From Scandinavium goeteborgense (GTDB lineage Bacteria > Pseudomonadota > Gammaproteobacteria > Enterobacterales > Enterobacteriaceae), in contig NZ_CP054058.1 of NCBI RefSeq assembly GCF_003935895.2, positions 248,001 to 312,000 of the forward strand: DNA of 64,000 nt. The letters are read 5' to 3'. The notes beneath the pieces are model-generated. The model saw only the letters and a program-made list of their open reading frames with translations, searched no databases and was not told the origin of the DNA. How positions within the stretch are numbered: the first letter of the stretch is position 1; every line of letters begins with the position of its first letter. The position numbers were made by a program, and so were the translations under genes. Positions 62,629-64,000 of the stretch are shown here, piece by piece.

Positions 62629-64000
62629 TTAGTGACAGTCGCCCGCCGGGCTGCTGCAACAGCTTTCGACGGTTTTCTTCGTCGCCAGCAAATTCACGTT
62701 AACCCGGCTGCGGGCGCGGCGTAACAGGCCCAATACCACGACGTTAAACAGGATGACGGACAGAATGCAGGTCAGACTGTAGCGCGGATGCTGGTTGTAG
62801 CTGGCAACCTGATAGAACAGCGTCGACAGCGAGTAGGCGATGTTCAGCCCCCACAGCACCGAGAAGCCCATCCAGCCACGGCTAGATTCGCGGGCGATGG
62901 CGCCCATCACTGAGATGCACGGAATGTAGAGCAGGACGAAAATCAGGTAGCTGTAGGCGGCGGCCGCGCTGCCGAATTTGCTGCTCATCACGCCCATCGC
63001 GCCGGTGGCCATTTCACCGTCGCCTTTGCTGGCTTCGATCGGGTTGGCCAGTACGCTCAGGCTGAAGGTGTCTTTCAGGCTCTGCCAGGTTTCCCCGGCG
63101 GCGGCGCCCAGTTCATCCAGCAGATTGAAATCAGCGGGGTTGAATTCTTCCTGCTGGATATTTTCTGCGGTGTAGAGGGTGTTCAGCGTACCGACCACCA
63201 CTTCTTTTGCCATCGCACCAGTGAACAGCCCCACGGTGGCCTGCCAGTTGTCTTCGTGCACGCCAATCGGTTTGAAAAGCGGGGTGATTACGCGGCTGAC
63301 GGAAGCCAGCGCCGAATCGTTGATGTTGTCCGCTGCCTGGCCGCTCAGCGTGAAGCTGTTCAGCGCGCTAAGGAAAATACTGACGATCACAATCACTTTA
63401 CCGGCACGCAGAACGAAGCCTTTCAGGCGCTGCCAGGTCTGGATAATTAAGCTTTTCAGATGCGGCACGTGGTACACCGGCAACTCCATCACGAACGGCG
63501 ACGCTTCGCCACGCATGATGGTGTGTTTGAGCATCAGGCCAGTGAGGACAGCCATCACGATGCCGAGCACGTACAGCGAGAACACTGCCAGCGCGCCTTC
63601 CTGACCGAAGAATGCTGCGGCGAAGACGGCGAAAATTGCCAGCCGCGCACCACAGGACATAAACGGCGCCATCATGATGGTCATCAGGCGTTCACGTGGC
63701 GCATCCAACGTACGCGCGCCCATCACCGACGGCACGTTGCAGCCGAAACCGACAATCAGTGGCACGAACGATTTACCCGGCAGCCCGAGGGACTGCATCA
63801 GACGGTCCATCACAAACGCCGCGCGGGCCATGTAACCGGAATCTTCGAGGAACGACAGGAACAGGTACATCATCCCAATCTGCGGTACCAGCGGCAGCAC
63901 GGTGTTGATCCCGCCGCCAATCCCCTGCGCGAGGAAAATAGTCAGCCATTCAGGGAAGTGGAGGGTAGCGCCAATCCACTGAAGGCCGTGAATAAAGATA
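62629..64000 (-). CDS. feoB: Ferrous iron transporter FeoB, C-terminal part (cut by window end)
   Basis: FeoB imports Fe(II) through the inner membrane. Only the last 456 or so residues are in the window; the frame runs through base 64000, and the N-terminal G domain lies outside. The visible part is the polytopic region, with FLEDSGYMARAAFVMDRLM and the GFGCNVPSVMGARTL gate motif, GAMAKEVVVGTLNTLY, and a Cys-rich C-terminus (CCSSPAGDCH). E. coli FeoB has 773 residues. It is followed by feoC. Confidence 0.97.
   Translation of the reverse strand, partial: IFIHGLQWIGATLHFPEWLTIFLAQGIGGGINTVLPLVPQIGMMYLFLSFLEDSGYMARAAFVMDRLMQSLGLPGKSFVPLIVGFGCNVPSVMGARTLDAPRERLMTIMMAPFMSCGARLAIFAVFAAAFFGQEGALAVFSLYVLGIVMAVLTGLMLKHTIMRGEASPFVMELPVYHVPHLKSLIIQTWQRLKGFVLRAGKVIVIVSIFLSALNSFTLSGQAADNINDSALASVSRVITPLFKPIGVHEDNWQATVGLFTGAMAKEVVVGTLNTLYTAENIQQEEFNPADFNLLDELGAAAGETWQSLKDTFSLSVLANPIEASKGDGEMATGAMGVMSSKFGSAAAAYSYLIFVLLYIPCISVMGAIARESSRGWMGFSVLWGLNIAYSLSTLFYQVASYNQHPRYSLTCILSVILFNVVVLGLLRRARSRVNVNLLATKKTVESCCSSPAGDCH

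Overview
The window is chromosomal DNA of a gamma-proteobacterium of the family Enterobacteriaceae. Most proteins align almost residue for residue with Escherichia coli K-12 proteins as I remember them (for example RpoH, LivJ/K, Asd, GlgB, GlpD, MalT, FtsY-NG). The gene order follows the E. coli zntA-ftsYEX-rpoH-liv-ugp-ggt-gnt-asd-glg-glp-mal-nfuA-bioH-feo segment. The high G+C coding sequence, plus several differences from E. coli, suggests the Enterobacter/Lelliottia/Leclercia group rather than E. coli. The species call is an inference.

Layout. 1-1756: 3' end of a TRAP transporter operon, convergent with zntA. 1843-6167: zntA (with a ZntR/MerR-type promoter), yhhN, yhhM, yhhL, rsmD. 6360-10817: ftsY-ftsE-ftsX, then rpoH. 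10902-13752: a divergent MocR-type regulator and a PuuE/GabT-like GABA transaminase, a pair that E. coli lacks at this place. 13957-21077: livJ, panM and livKHMGF for branched-chain amino acid uptake. 21348-26310: ugpBAECQ for glycerol-3-phosphate uptake under phosphate starvation. 26323-30530: yhhA, ggt, yhhY, the small RNA gene ryhB with its Fur box, and yhhX. 30655-34448: yhhW, gntR, gntK, gntU. 35016-36923: yhgN and asd. 37161-46548: glgBXCAP glycogen cluster. 46701-50379: glpD diverging from glpEGR. 51000-58761: malT diverging from malPQ. 58762-59822: a small accessory cassette. 59823-64000: nfuA, gntX, bioH, a DUF1471 gene, feoC and the 3' part of feoB.

Metabolic logic: glycogen synthesis and breakdown (glg) lies beside glycerol-3-P (glpD, ugp), maltodextrin (mal) and gluconate (gnt) use. 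Amino-acid, phosphate, iron and zinc functions are interspersed, and ftsYEX-rpoH supplies protein targeting, division and heat shock control.

The non-routine content lies between genes. (1) Two copies of a structured element of about 0.5 kb without a transposase, bounded by inverted repeats, lie at 34489-35000 and 50413-50972. One internal hairpin shows compensatory changes between the copies. (2) A cassette at 58960-59716 carries an unknown ORF and a colicin-D-type immunity-like ORF, and is flanked by 112-bp direct repeats made of a REP unit plus the 3' end of nfuA. It sits where E. coli has gntT. (3) A tandem duplication of about 147 bp contains a REP pair plus the last 60 or so bases of panM. 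(4) Many REP/BIME and boxC-like palindromes. I saw no tRNA, rRNA, CRISPR array, intact insertion sequence or prophage.
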